A DNA stretch of 64,000 nucleotides from the NCBI GenBank assembly GCA_963210315.1, contig OY723256.1, forward strand, positions 1,922,001 to 1,986,000, in the 5' to 3' direction. The notes below the pieces were generated by a model. The model saw nothing but the letters and a program-made list of their open reading frames with translations. It was not told where the DNA came from and did no database searches. Of this stretch, positions 19,112 to 28,749 are shown one piece after another. The stretch's first letter is position 1. Every line of letters starts with the position of its first letter. The DNA comes from Rhynchopus euleeides. Taxonomy: Eukaryota; Euglenozoa; Diplonemea; Diplonemida; Diplonemidae. The position numbers were made by a program, and so were the translations under genes.

Positions 19112-21964
19112 ATGTCCGTCCTCTGCACGCTATGTGCTCTGCACATCGTGCTGGTGGTGCGCATCGGTTTGGCACCGAACACACCTCTGCAGCCCTCCGA
19201 CACAGCGAAGCGGGGCAACCCATGCTCCAACCTCTCCGTGCCGACTTGTGCCGGAGGCTTCCCTGCAATCTCCGCCGTGCTGCGGCACGGCATGGCTGGG
19301 ACTGACGGTGCGGTGCCCATCGGGTCCTTTATCCAAACGGACAGCATCATCCAAGGGCACCCTGAGGGGTTGCGCCTCAACAACAGACTCTGGCCGCGCG
19401 TCGGAACACAGATGCTGCAGCTCCCCGAACCCAGCTTCGTGACGTGGAAGGACCGTGTGGGCTCTGTTCGTCGCCTCTCGGAGCAGCACCTGCCCGTGTT
19501 GGTAACGAACCTCCTCAGCAGCGTCTTCCTCCACACCCTGACGCCATACTTCATCGCAGAGGCATCTCCAGGCGTGCAGGTCGGGGTGCTCGTGCTGTTC
19601 CCAAAGAAGTATTGGGCGCCGTCCACCGGGTTAGGCCAGTCTGTCCTCGACTTCACGCTGCTCCTGCGGGACCTCGGTGCGACGGTGGTGGTGGCGTATA
19701 TCAACGGCAGGGTGTCCCTCTCGGAGGTGATGCAGTTGGAGGCTTCGGGTGTTGACGTCGCGGCGTTCCGTGCGATGAACCACACCGGGCATCCCGTGTC
19801 GTGGAAGTCCGGGAGGATGCACCTCGTCATGCACCCCTATATGAACATGCCTCTTGTGGAGTGGATGCAGTTGGAATTTTCAGCCTCGCGCGAGCTGGTG
19901 CGGGTGACCTGCAATGCAACACACGCAGGTGATGTTCCCGCTGCCTGGAGGGACAGTGCCTTCGACAGCGACGTCGCTGTCGTGCAGGATATTATCGACG
20001 TCGTCGAGAGGGGCGACATCACGCTGGGAATCAGCACAGCCGTTGTGATGGCGGATAAGTTTGTGTGCCGGCAGGGTGAGTGTGAGCTGGGCGTCCTCTT
20101 CACCGATGCACTGCTCACCAGCCGCCCAAATGTGGAAATCGCGGTGCTCAATGGAGGGTCGCTGCGTGCAGGCTGGCCTGCAGGTGTGTTAAAAAAATCA
20201 CACGTTTCCAGAGCGATGCCCTATCAGAACGAACTCTGCTACCTCAACCTGACTGGTGCAGAGCTGTACAGGGCCCTGGAGCAGTCATGCTCAACGCTGC
20301 TGTCTGATGGGACGGCTGACAGGGAGGCCGCCGTGTCGGGGCAGTTCCTGCAGACAGCTGGCTTGCGGTATTTCATCAACCCGACGTTGGTGCCTTACCA
20401 CCGTGTCACCGACATTCATGTCAGAGGTGGCGAGGGTGAGTGGTTGCCGATGGACTTCAAGAGGGTGTACAGCGTCGTGACGACGAACTATGTGTGCCAA
20501 GGTGGGGACGGGTTTACGATGCAGCCGCATAACAACGTGTTGGAGGCATCGGCGACAGGCATTGCCGCGGCTGGCATGCGGCACATCAAAGACACGTCAC
20601 CTGTGGCACCGCAGCTGCGCGGCAACATTGTATTCGACTTCAACGCACCTGCGATGTACGTGGTGAAGGAGTCGCGCTTTTTCTGCAGCGCATCACAGGT
20701 GTTCCTAGCGGAGTGGGATATCTGCGAGGAGTGCCCCCTAGACGAACACCCCGTGAACAGCATCTGCACCCCGGTGCCTCTAGGCGACGACCACACAGCC
20801 CTGATAGTGGGCCTGGCTGTGGCTGTCGTGGTATCCCTGGCTGTGCCTTTCGGGGCATGCGTGGCTGTATCCCGCCGCAATCGAATGAAACGCGTCCAGC
20901 ATGCCCCCCGCAACCCAGCCGCCAGGCTCGTCATCGTCTTCACCGACATCAAGAAGAGCACAGAGCTGTGGGCGGAGCACCACACCGAGATGACGGCCGC
21001 CCTGCAGCAGCACCACCGCATCTGCCGCGAGCTCATCGAAACCCACCGCGGCTACGAGGTGAAGACCATCGGGGATGCTTTCATGGTTGCATTCACCTCC
21101 CCCGTCGACTCTGTCGCATTCATGCTGGACCTGCAGCTGCGGCTGATAGAGGCGGTGTGGCCTGCTGGCCTCCTCCTCCACCCTGCATGCCGCAAGGTGG
21201 CCAGGCAGTTCAACGGGCTTCGCGTGCGTGTCGGTGCACACTGTGGGACAGCCAACATCGTCATCACTCCTGGAGGGGGTTATGACTACGACGGGCCGAC
21301 GTGCAACCTTGCGGCGCGTGTCGGCGACTCCGGCGACGGGGGGCAGGTCGTGGTGACGGAGGAGCTGTATCACGCGGTAGAGCCACATCTGGACCGGCTG
21401 GGGTGTGACCCGGATGTGCGCTTCCTCGGGTTGCACAGCTTCAAAGGCATCCCAGGTGACGTGGCGTGCTACCAGATGCTCCCCGGTGTGCTGTCGGGGC
21501 GGCAGTTCGACACCCTCCGCGGCGTGGTTGCCCCTCCCGGCAGGGCTGACAAGGTGGGTGCCGACAACCTGGGCTCTGTGACGAGGGCGCAGCTGACACG
21601 CGCCATGCAGGCGCTGCGCCTGTGGGTCACCCGCGACTCTGAGGGGGTCACCACCAGGCAGCTGCGGGTGCTGATCTGGAAGACGACAGCCGGCGACCCC
21701 GACTTGCAGGGGGGTATCGTAGAGGCTGTGATGAACGCCATCATCAGGTCAGCCGAGCTGTCTCAGGCCAGCCAGCACATCGCGCCTCTGTCCCCAAGCC
21801 TGAGTGGCAGCGGGAGGTCGTTTGCCTCCATCGCAAGGCCGTCCACTGTGTACCTGAGGTGGCCAGTGGTGGCTGAAATCCTCCGTAGCCTCCCGGAGCC
21901 AGTTGTGGTATCGCTCATCAAGAACGAGAGTGTGGGGATCGAAGATGATCAGATACCGTCGTAG
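19112..21964 (+). CDS. 5'-nucleotidase-like receptor adenylyl cyclase, 3' end fused to 18S rRNA sequence
   Basis: 950 residues from the first ATG in frame, which starts a hydrophobic signal segment (MSVLCTLCALHIVLVV). The ectodomain resembles the 5'-nucleotidase/UshA family. The C-terminal substrate-binding half is recognisable (about 310-480): NGGSLRAG at 347, LTGAELYRALEQS, LQTAGLRYFI and GGDGFTM near 464. The N-terminal metallophosphatase half is divergent, and I do not find its metal ligands (no GNHE/GNHD, no GHTH), so hydrolysis is doubtful; it may sense nucleotide instead. A transmembrane helix at about 560-585 is followed by a class III cyclase with Asp612 (FTDIKKST), Lys651 and Asp655 (KTIGDAFM) and YDGPTCNLAARV, indicating ATP use. 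The last roughly 17 codons and the stop are made of 18S rRNA sequence, so the original C-terminus has been lost or replaced. Confidence 0.85.
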   Translation: MSVLCTLCALHIVLVVRIGLAPNTPLQPSDTAKRGNPCSNLSVPTCAGGFPAISAVLRHGMAGTDGAVPIGSFIQTDSIIQGHPEGLRLNNRLWPRVGTQMLQLPEPSFVTWKDRVGSVRRLSEQHLPVLVTNLLSSVFLHTLTPYFIAEASPGVQVGVLVLFPKKYWAPSTGLGQSVLDFTLLLRDLGATVVVAYINGRVSLSEVMQLEASGVDVAAFRAMNHTGHPVSWKSGRMHLVMHPYMNMPLVEWMQLEFSASRELVRVTCNATHAGDVPAAWRDSAFDSDVAVVQDIIDVVERGDITLGISTAVVMADKFVCRQGECELGVLFTDALLTSRPNVEIAVLNGGSLRAGWPAGVLKKSHVSRAMPYQNELCYLNLTGAELYRALEQSCSTLLSDGTADREAAVSGQFLQTAGLRYFINPTLVPYHRVTDIHVRGGEGEWLPMDFKRVYSVVTTNYVCQGGDGFTMQPHNNVLEASATGIAAAGMRHIKDTSPVAPQLRGNIVFDFNAPAMYVVKESRFFCSASQVFLAEWDICEECPLDEHPVNSICTPVPLGDDHTALIVGLAVAVVVSLAVPFGACVAVSRRNRMKRVQHAPRNPAARLVIVFTDIKKSTELWAEHHTEMTAALQQHHRICRELIETHRGYEVKTIGDAFMVAFTSPVDSVAFMLDLQLRLIEAVWPAGLLLHPACRKVARQFNGLRVRVGAHCGTANIVITPGGGYDYDGPTCNLAARVGDSGDGGQVVVTEELYHAVEPHLDRLGCDPDVRFLGLHSFKGIPGDVACYQMLPGVLSGRQFDTLRGVVAPPGRADKVGADNLGSVTRAQLTRAMQALRLWVTRDSEGVTTRQLRVLIWKTTAGDPDLQGGIVEAVMNAIIRSAELSQASQHIAPLSPSLSGSGRSFASIARPSTVYLRWPVVAEILRSLPEPVVVSLIKNESVGIEDDQIPS

Positions 21965-22076
21965 TCCACGACTGTAAACGATGCCGTCTCAGGATCGAAG
22001 GGTGCACCACTATGGCCCCTACGGCACTACCCTTGAAACGAGAAATCAAAGATTATGGGTTCAGGGGGGAGTACAT

Positions 22077-22109
<33 letters not shown>

Positions 22110-22404
22110 TGACACCACCAGGCGTGGAGTATGCGGCTTAATTTGACTCAACACGGGGAATTTTACTAGGTCAGGACAATGTAAGGATTGACAGATTGAG
22201 AGCTCTTTCTCGATCCATTGTGTGGTGGTGCATGGCCGCTCCTGGTTGGTGGAGTGATTTGTCTGGTTGATTCCGTTAACGAACGAGATCTCGACCCTTA
22301 AATAGGTGAGCCTGTTGTCCGCAAGGCAAGTCTGGTCCTAGACCTTACTTGAAACAAGGAATCCACTTCTTAAGGGGACTGCGTGCGTCTATAGCACGCG
22401 GAAG
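21913..22404 (+). rRNA. Partial 18S (SSU) rRNA fragment, relic
   Basis: About 490 bp matching the 3' half of eukaryotic SSU rRNA in order: AAGAACGAGAG, GATCAGATACCGTCGTAG, GAAACTTAAAGGAATTGACG, GCGGCTTAATTTGACTCAAC, ATTGACAGATTGAGAGCTCT, GGTGGTGCATGGCCG and TTCCGTTAACGAACGAGA. Homology stops just after the short stem GCGTGC/GCACGC near 22404, and nothing from the 5' half or the last few hundred bases is present. It is therefore a dispersed fragment, not a functional gene, unless the assembly is chimeric here. It overlaps the end of the cyclase frame. Confidence 0.93.
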
Positions 22405-23189
22405 AGCGAGCCTCGAGGGCCATCTCGACCTGACTGTCGGATCTCAGGATGAGTTGTGTCTATACGACCTGTGAAGGGACTGAAAAAGTGGGACAGTTTG
22501 ACACGGCAAGCAAAGGCTCCCTGTGCCCGACACTGTATTCGAGGCCCGAGGTCCTCCGCCTTCGTCAGACCGTGGGAAAAGCAGATCCTGCAGAGTGGGA
22601 TCTGCGCCCAACAAAGCTTTTTAACGTGACGTTTCTTTCTCTTATTCTCGAATTCACTGATGTGAGGCTGGTGACAGTTGAGGTTGGCTTCCGTGCCAAA
22701 CAGTTGACACTGTTTGGCACAGAGCGAAGACCCGCTGCTTGTAGGCATATACTTTGCTGTGTTCCTGGTGGTAATCATCGTGGGAAGCTGTGCGAACACT
22801 CCACGGCGCACATCCACGACGCCCGGCACAGCGCGGGTGTATTCTCGGCTCTTTCCCGACGAAGAATCTTCCGGTTCTTCACTACCCTCGACAGCCACGG
22901 GGTTTCGTGCGACGAGGAGGGTCATGTGTATGATGGCCCTGCACAAGCCCCATGACTCCTCTTGCACTACGCCCCTCCGTTTTCTATGCTTCCGGCACAA
23001 GAGCTCACGCACCCGGTATCACAAGACAATACCAAACTAAACCCCCGGGTCCCAAACCGCAGCAAGAGGTGAACCCTCCCCGATCCCTTGCTGCTGCATC
23101 ACACCGCACCTCGTTTCTCAGCACACCAGCACGACACGCAACACCACACCCACAGTACCGTCGGGCATGCCTCCGGGCACACGGAGAAT
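22405..23189. other. Region after the rRNA fragment
   Basis: A possible frame at about 22717-23040 encodes a hydrophobic stretch (GIYFAVFLVVIIVGSC) followed by Ser/Thr/Arg-rich sequence, but it has no ATG at its start and no matching neighbour exon, so I do not call it. From about 23075 the sequence becomes the pyrimidine-rich leader of the next gene. Confidence 0.4.
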
Positions 23190-24418
23190 ATGCATGATCG
23201 GGATGTAAGGCGGGCGATGCAGGACGCCCTGCAGGTCGTCCTGGACAACCCCAGCACGGATGACACTGTAATTCTAGAGAGGGTGACGGCAAAAATGGAC
23301 ACCTGGGGGGTGAAGGCGGTGCCTGAAGCTGCCAACTGCCTGGAGCAGTTCCTGATTGACTGCTCGAAATACCCTATCCCGGGCCAGCGGCGATACAGGC
23401 AGGAGATTGTGTGGACTTGGCTGTGTTTCGTGCTCACGCGGTCCCGCTTTTCGCGTGCCTGGCAGGAGGACATGTCTGGCTGCACCGCGTCTGGAAAGAA
23501 TGCGCAAGACATCGAGGCGCCGTATGAAAAACTTTTCCGAATAGCGCGATACCTCCCACCTGGCATCCGACGCGACGAGATCGTCGAGGAACTGCAACGC
23601 GTATGCCCCACCCCCTCCCCCACGTGTGTATTTTTAATGCCGTGGGGCAATCGCTCCCGCATTCTTCTTTGCACCGCTCCCCCGGCATAGAAACCTATGT
23701 GGCACGCATAGCCCTCATCACTCCACACCCCCTCCCACAGACCCTCTACAGCGATGTGATTATCAAAGCGCTGGTCGAAGCGGGGAACTCCGCGGATTCC
23801 GGCACATCTGGGCCTTACCTGCCGCCCCTCCTGAAGGCGCAGTTCGACAGTGAGGTGGAATTCTACATGAATGCATCGCTGGATGATCTCGAGAAGGTGC
23901 GGGTCTGGTCCTATCAGCCGGAGGTGACGGAGCGTGACAGGGAGCTGGCAGCTCGTGGTGAGGACCGTGAGACAGAGCTTGCCTTGACTGGGGCTGCGCT
24001 GGAGGAGATGGAACGTCAGAAGCAGCGAGAACAGCACGATGCCGCCATCAAGGAAGCTAAGAAGGAGGCGACGCCGCGTCACCAAAGCCTGCCGAACTTC
24101 TTCCCCCCGCCTCTGCCGAAAGTGGAGCCAGGCCTGCCGATGCCTCCGAAGCGGGATACGATGCCTCTCCCTGTCAAGGAGGCGGGCCGCAAGCGCTCCT
24201 CGAGTATGATGGCGCGTTCAACCGAGCCGCGGCGAGCCGCCTCCTCTGCCGCGTCGTCCCGTGCCCCATCCACACCCCGATCCTCTGGGCAGATGGTGAC
24301 GGTTAAGACAGAGCCGGGGCTCGAGCCCGAAGAAGGGGTTCGGCGAACGCGCCGGAGGAAGCCCGCCCCTGTTCTCAAGTTCTCCAACACAAAGGACGAT
24401 GCGATATGCCTAGACTAG
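23190..24418 (+). CDS. Unidentified protein with basic C-terminus (two exons)
   Basis: Exons 23190-23600 and 23741-24418 (phase 0) give 362 residues. The intron starts GTATGCC and ends CCCACAG. I do not recognise the family. The N-terminal 200 residues look like a folded, probably helical domain (DVRRAMQDALQVVLDNPS, later YLPPLLKAQFDSEVEFYM). Residues about 215-265 are charged and probably coiled coil. The tail is disordered and basic, with KRSSS and RRTRRRKP clusters. Near the end are VKTEPG, which fits a sumoylation consensus, and DDAICLD, which resembles a SUMO-interacting motif. A nuclear or chromatin role is plausible but is inference from composition only. Confidence 0.75.
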
Positions 24419-25229
24419 CCATTTTTTCCCCCAATAAGAATGCAGGTGGGGAGGGGGGGTTTCCCATTTAGACGAAGGTCCGGCACACATTTCTTGCACT
24501 GCCGCCGGGGAGTTGCAAGACTTATGAATTATGTGCAGGGTGTGTGGAATCGCTCTGAGCCCAACACAAGCCCCTTCTCCCCCCACCCCCCCCGGCTGTG
24601 AATGCTCCGCTAGGTCGACCCAACGCTGGCCTCCCCACACACCTGGCTGTGGCGGGGGTTTAACCTGTTTGCGGGGGGCATCTTGTGTTCGTCTGTTGGT
24701 GGGGTCCTATCTGGTGAGCCCTATCCTGTGGCACCGGGGGAGCTCTCGCGCGTCGTGATATTACCTACCTGTGCCTTGATGGGGTTTTTAGCTCCGTCGG
24801 CAAAAAAGGGAAAATAACGAGGGTGTGGGGGGTGGGGGTGGGGGTGGGGCGAGGGGTTGTGTGTGGGTGGCTCGGTGCGTGCACTGCTGCCGAACAACAT
24901 GTGTGACCCCATCCCGACCCCAACGGTTTCAAGTTTTGAAACGGAGTGTGTGGCTGCACGGTTGTCAGGAGGGTTCGATCTGTATGTTCTGCGTGCTGAG
25001 AGGGAGTGCCCTGGTCTCTCTGCTCATGCAATGCAGAGTGTTGGGCATGCTGACAGGACGGTTGCCACGTATAGAAACCCATGCGTCAGGTCTGGTTTTA
25101 TTTTTACTAGTTACGAGCGACGAAGCGTAGCGAAGTCGCGAAGTAACGAAGGAAATCGTACGACTGAAGCTTTGGATTAGCACCTCATGCCACTTCACAG
25201 GGCCTCAACACAGCCTTGAGACAGCAAGT

Positions 25230-25313
25230 GTGCGCTCAACAAAAAGTAGTCCGGAACTGTTCTCCCACAGTTGCTGGACAGGGTGTCTATAATAAAGCGA
25301 AAGGAGTACGATT
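25230..25313 (+). repeat. Dispersed repeat, copy 1 (pair with 53448-53526)
   Basis: Landmarks CAACAAAAAGTAGTCCGGAA, CCCACAGTTGCTGGACAGGG and AAAGCGAAAGGAGTACGATT. The second copy is nearly identical and lies within a predicted intron. No coding capacity. Confidence 0.75.
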
Positions 25314-25487
25314 TTTGTTAGTCTCCACCAGCTTGCCCCAGTGAAACCAAAAGAACAAGAAAATATCGGGAAGGGGGTTTGTGTGTGTGGAATCGACAGA
25401 AAAAAATGGCAAGAAAAAATAATCCGTCCAGGCGAAATGAAGGGAATGGCGAAGGGGCACGGCGTTCTGTTGCTGATTTTCCCATCC

Positions 25488-25588
25488 CCCCCACCCCCAC
25501 CCCCACCCCCCGCCCCTTCCCACCCGTTGCACCCCAGCCGACTCACCCATCCCGACCCCCCTCACGAAACCCCCCGCTTCTCCCCCAG
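25488..25588 (+). promoter_or_regulatory. Pyrimidine tract and probable trans-splice acceptor for the HIT gene
   Basis: About 100 bases of nearly uninterrupted C and T ending CTTCTCCCCCAG, 14 bases before the ATG. This is the classic arrangement for spliced-leader addition in Euglenozoa. The assignment is inference; it would be confirmed by mRNAs carrying a leader joined at 25589. Confidence 0.6.
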
Positions 25589-25602
25589 CAACACTGCCAG
25601 TG

Positions 25603-26046
25603 ATGCGGAGGGTTGGTCTGTTGACAAGACACCTGGCAGTGCAGTCGGCCCCTCTGTCGCGCGTTGCGAGGATGTCGTGCGAGGTTCCGAAGCCGGGCGA
25701 CGAGGGGACGACGATCTTTGCCAAGATCCTGCGGGGCGAGATCCCCAGCAAGAAGGTTTATGAGGATGACTTCGTCTACGCATTTGATGACATCAACCCG
25801 CAGGCGCCTGTGCATATCCTCATCATCCCGAAGCGGTGCATTTCGGGTGTGTCCGCAGCGCAGCCGGGCGACGAGGCGCTTCTCGGGAAGCTGATTGTCG
25901 CAGCCAACAAGATCGCCCGTGAGGCCGGCATCTCGGAGTCTGGCTTCCGCCTCGTCATCAACGATGGGAAGGACGGCTGCCAGACGGTGGACCACATCCA
26001 TATCCACCTGATCGGCGGCCGCCAGCTCACTTGGCCTCCGGGATAA
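25603..26046 (+). CDS. HIT-family nucleotide hydrolase, HINT1-like
   Basis: 147 residues. The core (about 30-147) has the HIT signature HIHIHLIGG with His131, His133 and His135 as the triad, the upstream IPSKKVYEDD and HILIIPKR strands, and the conserved WPPG end of HINT proteins. HINT1-type enzymes hydrolyse purine nucleoside phosphoramidates, including aminoacyl-AMP adducts. The length is close to the usual 110-130 residues plus about 23 extra N-terminal residues (MRRVGLLTRHLAVQSAPLSR), a basic amphipathic stretch without acidic residues that fits a mitochondrial presequence. A second Met at codon 24 could give a cytosolic form. The start is supported by the acceptor 14 bases upstream. Confidence 0.95.
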   Translation: MRRVGLLTRHLAVQSAPLSRVARMSCEVPKPGDEGTTIFAKILRGEIPSKKVYEDDFVYAFDDINPQAPVHILIIPKRCISGVSAAQPGDEALLGKLIVAANKIAREAGISESGFRLVINDGKDGCQTVDHIHIHLIGGRQLTWPPG

Positions 26047-26945
26047 AGTTCTGGGGAGAAACAGAGAGGGAGTGAGAGAGAGCGAGCGAGCTGCACTGTG
26101 CCCTGCCTCTTCTGACCCCCAGTTTGCCTACTGGCTGGGCATGTTCCAAACAGGCGTCGTGTGTGTGTAGCACAGTGGGTGGGGGGTGGCATCCGAGAGT
26201 TCGCTCGGTGATGCGGCCTGCACTACCCTGAAATGAGTAACGTGTGGTGACAGCGGATGGATGCCAAAGTCACATCCGGGGGGTGGTGGGGGAGGGGGCA
26301 GGGTTCGGTGTGTTCTACTGAAACTGCTTGTTCTACTGATATGCACTGTGTGGCAAAAAAAAACCCCGATCCGATTTTCTCGTGTGTGGGTGGTGATGGT
26401 GTTGTGTTTCATTCCGCTGGACAGGCGTGCCCATATTTTTTTACCTTTGCACCTGTCACAGCAGCAACGGCATGGATCGCACTGCACGTTTGTGGGGGGA
26501 CCGCAGCGGAAGCGCAGCCCCCACAAAAGTGATGTGTCGAGAGAGATGGAAATCGAACCGAGTGGCGGGGAGGGGGGGGGGGTGGGAGCCTGCGGGGCAC
26601 CTGCTCTGCCCGGCCCGCCTCTCCTCCAGTTGGCTTACCCAACGATATTGCAACCCCCAACGATAACAACCGGACACGGCGCTTTAAAAAAACGGCTCAA
26701 CGATAGACTTCCCCCCCCCCCCCCCCTCCACCACCCACCCCACCCCACCCCAACCCCTTGCCCCTTTGCCTCTCCAAGACCCCTATCTGGACCCCCTGCG
26801 GTTCTTTATGCTTCACAGCACACTGCTGGCACACCCTCCCCCAGGAGAGGTGCGCCACTCTCTGCCACATCCCCTTCTCTTGGAAGTCTCCCTCTCCACC
26901 CTCCCCACTCTCTCTCTCTCTGTCTCTCCGCCCAGCTCCCTCCTG
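26047..26945. other. Intergenic region, HIT to reductase
   Basis: It contains a 3' UTR candidate motif GTTCGCTCGGTG at 26199-26210, a C run at 26710-26726, and a (CT)n-rich tract ending CCCAG at 26934. No gene is supported. Confidence 0.5.
26885..26934 (+). promoter_or_regulatory. CT-rich tract and probable trans-splice acceptor for the reductase
   Basis: A run of CTCTCTCTCTCTGTCTCT followed by CCGCCCAG, 11 bases before the ATG at 26946. It has the strength and spacing of a spliced-leader acceptor. No exon fits upstream, so cis-splicing is less likely. Confidence 0.6.
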
Positions 26946-27884
26946 ATGAAGGTTGTCATAACCGGCGCCACCGGTTACATCGGGGGGTATTTGGCTTCCG
27001 ATGGACTCGCCCCCCTCCGCACCGCAGGGTGGGAGGTGACTGCCCTCGGGTGCACGCAGGGCGCAAACCGGCTCGACCTTTCCGACGCATCCGCCGTCGC
27101 CTCGCTCATCGCATCCGCATCCCCTGATGTGGTTGTCAACTGCGCAGCCCTCTCGTCACCCGCACACTGCGAGAAGATCGGCCTGCAGGAGACCTGCAGC
27201 GTCAACTGCCCGACACATCTGGCAGACGCGCTCGCCTCCCTCCCGGGCTCGCCCCTTCTAATCCACTTCAGCACAGACCAGGTCTACTCTGGTGAGGGTG
27301 CACCATACCTAGATGTTCCGCCCTCAGCCCTGCAGCCCATCAACACATATGGCGCTTCGAAGGCTGCTTTTGAGCGGAGCCTTGCGGATCACCAGGGCTG
27401 CCGCAGTGTTGTCCTCCGCTCCTCCAACGTGTTCGGGGGTCTGGTTCACGGGAAGGGGAAGTTCCTCCAGTGGCTGAGCGGCGCGGTTTCCGCGTCAGGA
27501 GGAGGGGGTGGGGAGCCGGTCACCCTGTTCGACGATGAGTTCCGCAGCTTTGTCTACCTCGGGGATGTGGGGGTGGTGGTCAGGCGGCTGTGTGAGATGC
27601 ACGCTGAGGGTTGCCCCGCCCTTCTCGCGGAGCGTGCGCATGTGTTTAACATGGGAGGCCCGCAGAGGCTCTCCAGGCTCGACTTCGGGAAGGCCCTCGT
27701 GAAGCACATCGGGGGCAGCCCCGACAGCATCATCGGGGTGCCCAAACCACCCAACAGCAGCAGCGCCTACCCCTCCCCTGCGGACATCAGCATGGACTCC
27801 GGGAAGCTCTTCAGCTTCGTCTCTGCAACCCCCACCCCGTTCGCCGCAGCGCTGCACGACATTCTCCCCCAGCCCGAAGAGTGA
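26946..27884 (+). CDS. RmlD-like NAD(P)-dependent sugar-nucleotide reductase/epimerase (extended SDR)
   Basis: 312 residues, an intact Rossmann enzyme. GATGYIG at residues 7-13 binds the dinucleotide; Tyr135 and Lys139 in TYGASK form the YxxxK catalytic pair, with STDQVYSGEGAPY just before. The STDQVY segment, the PPSALQPINTYGASK block and the RSSNVFG strand match the RmlD (dTDP-4-dehydrorhamnose reductase) and MAT2B subgroup rather than GalE. The exact substrate cannot be set from sequence: it may act on a nucleotide sugar or be a MAT2B-type regulatory subunit. No signal or membrane segment, so cytosolic. Length is normal for RmlD (about 300). Confidence 0.92.
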   Translation: MKVVITGATGYIGGYLASDGLAPLRTAGWEVTALGCTQGANRLDLSDASAVASLIASASPDVVVNCAALSSPAHCEKIGLQETCSVNCPTHLADALASLPGSPLLIHFSTDQVYSGEGAPYLDVPPSALQPINTYGASKAAFERSLADHQGCRSVVLRSSNVFGGLVHGKGKFLQWLSGAVSASGGGGGEPVTLFDDEFRSFVYLGDVGVVVRRLCEMHAEGCPALLAERAHVFNMGGPQRLSRLDFGKALVKHIGGSPDSIIGVPKPPNSSSAYPSPADISMDSGKLFSFVSATPTPFAAALHDILPQPEE

Positions 27885-28749
27885 GGGGGCTGTGATGATA
27901 TGCGGTTGGCTGTTGGCGGGTGTGCCCCCTCCTCTTGCAAAAGGTGCAGGGGAGGGGAGGGGGTGGGGGAGGAGAAGGGGGCCTGAATTGGAGGTGGTGA
28001 CCCGTGATCCCCCACGGGGCATGTGGAGGGGTGGGCGGTGGGGGGGTGGGTGGTGGTGTTTATTTTCCCCGGTGCGGCGTACACTAGACACGAAGGGTTT
28101 GACGGGTTGGGGGTGAGGAAGGAGGTTGGAAGGAGGGTGGAGATGGGCGAGGAGTTGGGGGTGCTGATGACGGCTCGCCCCCCCCCCCCATGCGCTGTGG
28201 CATGATGTGGCAGCTGAAAAATTCAAACCAACATGTTGGTGTGGGTAGCGGAGAGGTCACGGTCACACGAAGAGCAGGGTGGGTGTGCTCTGCACTGCTC
28301 CATAATAAACGTTGTGTAATTTTCCTTCATGTTGCGAAGGGATAGCGGCAGCTCATTTATACCGGAGGGGATGGGTGGGCCGAGTGTGCAGGCCACAACC
28401 CCCCCGAGCATTTGCCTTGCGCTTTTGGAGGGGAAGGATGGATGGCCCCTTCCTAAAGAAACGGCAAAAAAAGAAAACGACCGAGTCTGATTCCTCCGGC
28501 CGATCTTACCCCCTCCCGCATCCCCTCCCACCACCGCCCCACATGTTCACCCCACCCTGAGTGTCGGGTCGGGCACCCCGGGCTACAAAATCCACTGCCC
28601 CACACCCCCACACCCCACCACACAGCCTATTTACACATCCAATACACGGGGAGGGGTGTACCCCAGCCCCCCCCCCATCTGAGGGGAGGGCAAGGGCACT
28701 CAACCCAACACCTCCACCCCCCATCCCCCCCAACCCCCTTTGAGGTGCC
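27885..28749. other. Intergenic region, reductase to hydroxylase
   Basis: G-rich first half, then C-rich sequence (CACCCC and CCCCCC runs from about 28590) leading to the next start. No gene motif is visible on either strand. Confidence 0.5.

Larger units (their letters stand above)
24419..25602. other. Intergenic region with two dispersed repeats and a pyrimidine-rich leader
   Basis: No gene seen. Repeat landmarks CGAAGTCGCGAAG and ATCGTACGACTGA (about 25110-25175) recur at 47560-47615; a second repeat at 25230-25313 recurs at 53448-53526. From 25485 to 25588 the + strand is almost pure C/T and ends CCCCCAG, 14 bases before the HIT start. Confidence 0.6.

Noticed and set aside
21913..22404. 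Functional 18S rRNA gene or rDNA unit
   Set aside because: Only about 490 bp of one region is present; the 5' half, the final helices, ITS and 28S are absent.
22717..23040. Small membrane protein after the rRNA fragment
   Set aside because: It lacks an ATG at its start and has no fitting splice signals; kept only as a remark.
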